This document shows, one piece after another, positions 61,283 to 64,000 of a stretch of 64,000 bases of DNA (position 1 is the stretch's first letter; each line of letters begins with the position of its first letter). A program made the translations under genes and the position numbers. Origin of the DNA: UBA1206 sp050953105 (lineage in GTDB: Bacteria; Bacillota; Clostridia; Oscillospirales; CAG-382); NCBI GenBank assembly GCA_050953105.1, contig JBMNMA010000007.1, positions 62,001 to 126,000 of the forward strand. Direction: 5' to 3'. Below the pieces are notes generated by a model. That model did not search any database, was not told where the DNA came from, and saw only the letters and a list, made by a program, of their open reading frames with translations.

Positions 61283-61795
61283 ATGAAATACACATCCGCC
61301 GAAGCGGCAAAGCTTTTAAAGAAGTTAAATGAGCAATATACGGCACTTTTAAGTAAGGAAACAAGGAGCAGGCAATTCTTTGCCGCCTTGGGAGAGGATA
61401 TCGAATCCGTCCGTCCCGAATATAATTTTAAAGAAACCCAGCAGCAGCTTGAGGAAATTAAACGCCAAATAAGAATTGTAAAACACGCCATTAATGTGTT
61501 TAACTGCACCCATAAAGTTCCCGGCTTTGACATGACTGTTGATGAAATGCTTGTTTACATACCCCAGCTTACAAGCGATAAAAACCGCCTTTATATGATG
61601 AAAGAGGCAATGCCTAAAGTCAGAACCCATGTTTCGGGAGCAGGGAAGTCAAATGTCGTTATAGATTATATGTACGCCAATTATGACATAAAAGAGGCAG
61701 AGGATGAATATCACCGGGTTTCCGAACTGCTGGCAAAAGCCCAGCTTGCTTTGGACACCTTAAATAATACAGAAAATATGGAAATTGAGTTTTAG
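61283..61795 (+). CDS. Conserved-looking helical protein of unknown function
   Basis: 170 residues, mostly helix with heptad-like patterns (AKLLKKLNEQYTALLSKE; EEIKRQIRIVKHAINVFN; AEDEYHRVSELLAKAQLAL), likely a coiled coil, around a central FDMTVDEMLVYIPQL. It resembles the DIP1984-type family of small helical proteins (uncertain). GGAGG precedes the ATG. Cytosolic; single gene with no functional context. Confidence 0.8.
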   Translation: MKYTSAEAAKLLKKLNEQYTALLSKETRSRQFFAALGEDIESVRPEYNFKETQQQLEEIKRQIRIVKHAINVFNCTHKVPGFDMTVDEMLVYIPQLTSDKNRLYMMKEAMPKVRTHVSGAGKSNVVIDYMYANYDIKEAEDEYHRVSELLAKAQLALDTLNNTENMEIEF

Positions 61796-62063
61796 CCTTT
61801 CATTCCGTTGGCGCAGTTTTTTCTTTGGGATCAGAGGATTCTCACTATTTAACGTCAGGGTTTAATGTTAATGTCGGCGTTAACTTTTTCATTTTTATTT
61901 GTCAGAGTTTTTGTTTAATGTTAATTATTAAGGAAACTATATTTTTAATAACAAAACCACTGCGTCAAAAAAACTTAACAAGCGGCAGAAGTTCGGTTTT
62001 ATGCCGCTTACCTGAATTGTTATGATTTAAAGACGACAATTAAAAGTAAACAGGTGATTTATT
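61796..62063. other. Intergenic region without a gene
   Basis: About 270 A/T-rich bases. It has several GTTAATGT-like repeats (about 61865-61925) and a hairpin AAGCGGC...GCCGCTT (61980-62009) with a long loop. A 66-codon frame here has no ribosome site and an unlikely composition. Confidence 0.5.
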
Positions 62064-62444
62064 ATGAATTTCTGGGCTGTTATGCTGTTTTTTGACATGC
62101 TTATACCCTTAGCCATGATAATTTTTGGGCGGTTGCTTTTAAAAAAGCCGCCTGAAAAAAGAAACTGTTTTTTCGGCTACCGGACATACAGGTCAATGTT
62201 AAGCGACGAAACCTGGTTTTATGCCAACTCTTATTGCGGCAGGCTGTGGTATATTTACGGCTGGGTAATGATGCCTGTTTCTGTAATCATTCTCCTTCCC
62301 TTTATAGACAGCACTGACACGACCATAAGTGTTATCGGACTGATTGAAGTTATTTTTCAGCTTGCGGCCATGTCTTTAACCATTTTTTTAACCGATAAAA
62401 AATTAAGACAAACCTTTGACGAAAAAGGCGACAGAAAAGAATAA
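62064..62444 (+). CDS. SdpI family membrane protein
   Basis: 126 residues with three hydrophobic helices (about 4-24, 65-83, 90-108). The block NCFFGYRTYRSMLSDETWFYANSYCGRLW matches the SdpI/YhfL domain. In Bacillus SdpI gives immunity to the SdpC toxin and also acts as a signal receptor; there is no sdpC-like gene here, so the role is open. ACAGGTG lies upstream of the ATG. Confidence 0.85.
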   Translation: MNFWAVMLFFDMLIPLAMIIFGRLLLKKPPEKRNCFFGYRTYRSMLSDETWFYANSYCGRLWYIYGWVMMPVSVIILLPFIDSTDTTISVIGLIEVIFQLAAMSLTIFLTDKKLRQTFDEKGDRKE

Positions 62445-62454
62445 GCATAAAATA

Positions 62455-62482
62455 AAACCCCGGTTATAGCCGGGGTTTATTA
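62455..62482. terminator. Bidirectional terminator between converging genes
   Basis: AAACCCCGG (62455-62463), loop of six, CCGGGGTTT (62470-62478), then ATTATT; serves the SdpI-like gene and the membrane protein on the other strand. Confidence 0.85.
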
Positions 62483-62488
62483 TTGGTT

Positions 62489-63862
62489 TTACCTATCTAA
62501 TTTATTGTGGTCTTTTCTCTGGTTTTCGAAATACTCCTTATAGCCGGTAAGCTTTATGGCGGCCACATAGGTTTTGGCAAATATAAAATTTCCGTTGGCT
62601 GCCACACCTATCTGCTTGTAAAAGGCATAAAAGGGAATACTAATGGTTACATTCATATCTTTATCATAACTGTATCTGTTTTCCAGTCCCACATAGTCGT
62701 AGTCCTCAAAATCAATCTTTTCCTGGGCTGCCATACAAAGAGGGCAGACATGGCCGCCGAAAACATAGCCCTTTGCCAGAAGATCTTCGGCATCACTAAG
62801 AGAAATAAGGTCCAGGCGTTTTGTGGCTTTAAGCAAGTCGGTCGGCGGAACACGGTATGAGATATATTGTATACTAGCCTTGGTAAGCACCGTGTCGGAA
62901 ACGATATCGCCGGCATAATTTTTAAAGTTGTCAAAGTAAATACAGATATTGTCGGAAAATATAGTTGATCCTTTTTTGTTTAACGGATGGTCGGATTCGT
63001 TGTAATAATAAACATACAACCATGTAACACCGCTAGTCGAGTAGCTGTCGTATTTTCTTATCACCCTGGCATTTTCAAATGAGCAGCCGAATATTTCAAA
63101 AAGTTCTTTTTTTACGTCTTGCAGAGATTCAATAATTTCCTCGTCTGACTGCCTTTGGTCAACCTGAACCGAAATATCGCCAAGGGTAATAGGCCTCGTG
63201 GGGTTTTCCGAACTGCTGGCTGTAAAATACAGCATATTATGGGTTTTATACTGAAATGCTCCAAACCAGTCAACATCAAACAAAACCGATATTGATTCAA
63301 GATTATGGTATTCCCGGGTCGTGTAAATATCGGGCTTATCGTTGCCGGTTCTTTTAGCAATCTCGCCTAAAACCTTATCGGCAAGATTATAAAGCTCGTC
63401 ATAATCAAAGGCTTTTTCATTGCGGCTGAACTCATATATAACGGCGGTGTTATCCTGCGGCAGAGCACCTAACGGAATGAAGTCAGCAGAGGGGTAATAT
63501 TTTAATGTATATGCGGAGGTGGCCACCCAATCGTTTATGCCATCGCCATCAAAAAGATCCCATATCTCGCTTGCGGTGTAAATGCTGCCGGTATAATAGG
63601 GAATGCCGTCGGTTGAAGTTGTCCCGGAGCTATCCCCCCCGGTAATATCACTTGCTTCGCCGCTGTTGACAATCCCGTCCCATGGGTGGGTGCCAAGGTA
63701 AAATGTTACGGCGGTAACCATAACCGCCACAAACACCGCTGCAGCCGCCAGTCTTGTGATAAGCCGTATACGCCGGTTTTCTTTGCCATTCTTTTCCCCG
63801 GCTTCGTTAATGTGTTTGTCGTCAATATTGCCTAATGCGTCAAGCAGACGCTGTGATTTCAT
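62489..63862 (-). CDS. Single-pass membrane protein, putative sigma-factor partner
   Basis: 457 residues: about 32 cytoplasmic residues starting MKSQRLLDALGNIDDKHINEA, a pattern common at the N-terminus of membrane partners of clostridial ECF sigma factors, one membrane helix (about 34-56), and a large extracellular domain I do not recognise. A CPLC motif (about 380) in HVCPLCMAAQEK could bind metal or form a disulfide. The ATG overlaps the stop of the sigma gene (ATGA), so it is translationally coupled. Presumably an anti-sigma factor or receptor. Confidence 0.8.
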   Translation of the reverse strand: MKSQRLLDALGNIDDKHINEAGEKNGKENRRIRLITRLAAAAVFVAVMVTAVTFYLGTHPWDGIVNSGEASDITGGDSSGTTSTDGIPYYTGSIYTASEIWDLFDGDGINDWVATSAYTLKYYPSADFIPLGALPQDNTAVIYEFSRNEKAFDYDELYNLADKVLGEIAKRTGNDKPDIYTTREYHNLESISVLFDVDWFGAFQYKTHNMLYFTASSSENPTRPITLGDISVQVDQRQSDEEIIESLQDVKKELFEIFGCSFENARVIRKYDSYSTSGVTWLYVYYYNESDHPLNKKGSTIFSDNICIYFDNFKNYAGDIVSDTVLTKASIQYISYRVPPTDLLKATKRLDLISLSDAEDLLAKGYVFGGHVCPLCMAAQEKIDFEDYDYVGLENRYSYDKDMNVTISIPFYAFYKQIGVAANGNFIFAKTYVAAIKLTGYKEYFENQRKDHNKLDR

Positions 63863-64000
63863 AACGAAATACCCTCCTTTTCAAGGTATTGTTTAAGCTT
63901 TGACCGTGTCCTGTGGAGCGACATTTTAACCTTGCTTTCGGTTATAGAGTAAAACGCCGCAATGTCCCCCACGCCGGCAAATTCAAAATATCTTTTTACA
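63859..64000 (-). CDS. ECF-type RNA polymerase sigma factor, 3' part only
   Basis: The last 142 bases of the window, read on the minus strand, give a C-terminal sigma region 4: RYFEFAGVGDIAAFYSITESKV, then KMSLHRTRSKLKQYLEKEG and a stop. Helix-turn-helix and the closing basic helix are as in ECF sigma-70 proteins. The rest lies to the right of the window. The stop TGA overlaps the start of the membrane protein gene by four bases. Confidence 0.85.
   Translation of the reverse strand, partial: VKRYFEFAGVGDIAAFYSITESKVKMSLHRTRSKLKQYLEKEGISL

Noticed and set aside
61825..62025. 66-codon frame between the helical protein gene and the SdpI-like gene
   Set aside because: No ribosome site, low-complexity composition and overlap with a hairpin; not supported as a gene.
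1..64000. CRISPR arrays, insertion sequences, prophage or plasmid functions
   Set aside because: Read through both strands; no regularly spaced repeats, transposase, integrase, capsid or replication genes were seen.

Overview
The window reads as chromosomal DNA of an anaerobic, endospore-forming member of the Clostridia, probably an Oscillospirales-type gut relative. The evidence is four sporulation genes (spoIIID, both dipicolinate synthase subunits and a SipL-like SPOCS/LysM protein), Gram-positive lipoproteins with short lipobox signals, a short-form HisG with HisZ, SigA-type promoters, AGGAGG ribosome sites and intrinsic terminators. I see no plasmid or phage genes, no insertion sequence and no CRISPR array. 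Base composition looks mid-range (not computed). The placement is an inference; no marker gene was searched.

Layout. 1-6.0 kb: a GGDEF protein with a broken frame, an ECF sigma factor with a membrane partner, a DHHW/MBOAT acetylation pair and a DUF4358 lipoprotein. 6.3-14.1 kb: a complete ten-gene histidine operon headed by a TrpR/YerC-type regulator with a palindrome in its promoter. 14.1-23.8 kb: an aminotransferase, a solute-binding lipoprotein, a VTC/DUF4956 pair, serC-serA, an oxidoreductase and glutamate dehydrogenase. 23.9-28.4 kb: a DUF4434/RpiR/flavoprotein operon and peptidase T. 28.5-32.4 kb: a PAP2 protein, a membrane-tethered serpin with its own ECF sigma factor, and galE. 32.6-42.3 kb: spoIIID, ribokinase, an amidase, PEP carboxykinase, tRNA-Gly, gene debris, an SH3 lipoprotein, dpaA-dpaB and a frameshifted sipL-like gene. 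42.4-47.2 kb: surface glycosidase-like proteins, tRNA-Thr and small membrane proteins. 47.2-55.3 kb: an HtrA-type protease, mntP behind a manganese riboswitch, and xpt with a BMP-type nucleoside ABC importer. 55.4-64 kb: a cupin, a TlpA/CcdA thiol-redox pair, a two-gene ABC exporter, small proteins, and a third ECF sigma factor with its membrane partner running off the right edge.

How the genes work together. Histidine and serine synthesis, GdhA, PckG and PepT are central metabolism. The xpt-BMP-ABC operon fits purine salvage. The sporulation genes belong to the mother cell, and a SigE-like promoter precedes the SipL-like gene. The most unusual theme is three separate ECF sigma factor plus single-pass membrane protein modules. 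In one of them the extracellular part of the membrane protein is a full-length serpin with an intact inhibitory hinge, which suggests a protease-sensing signalling unit.
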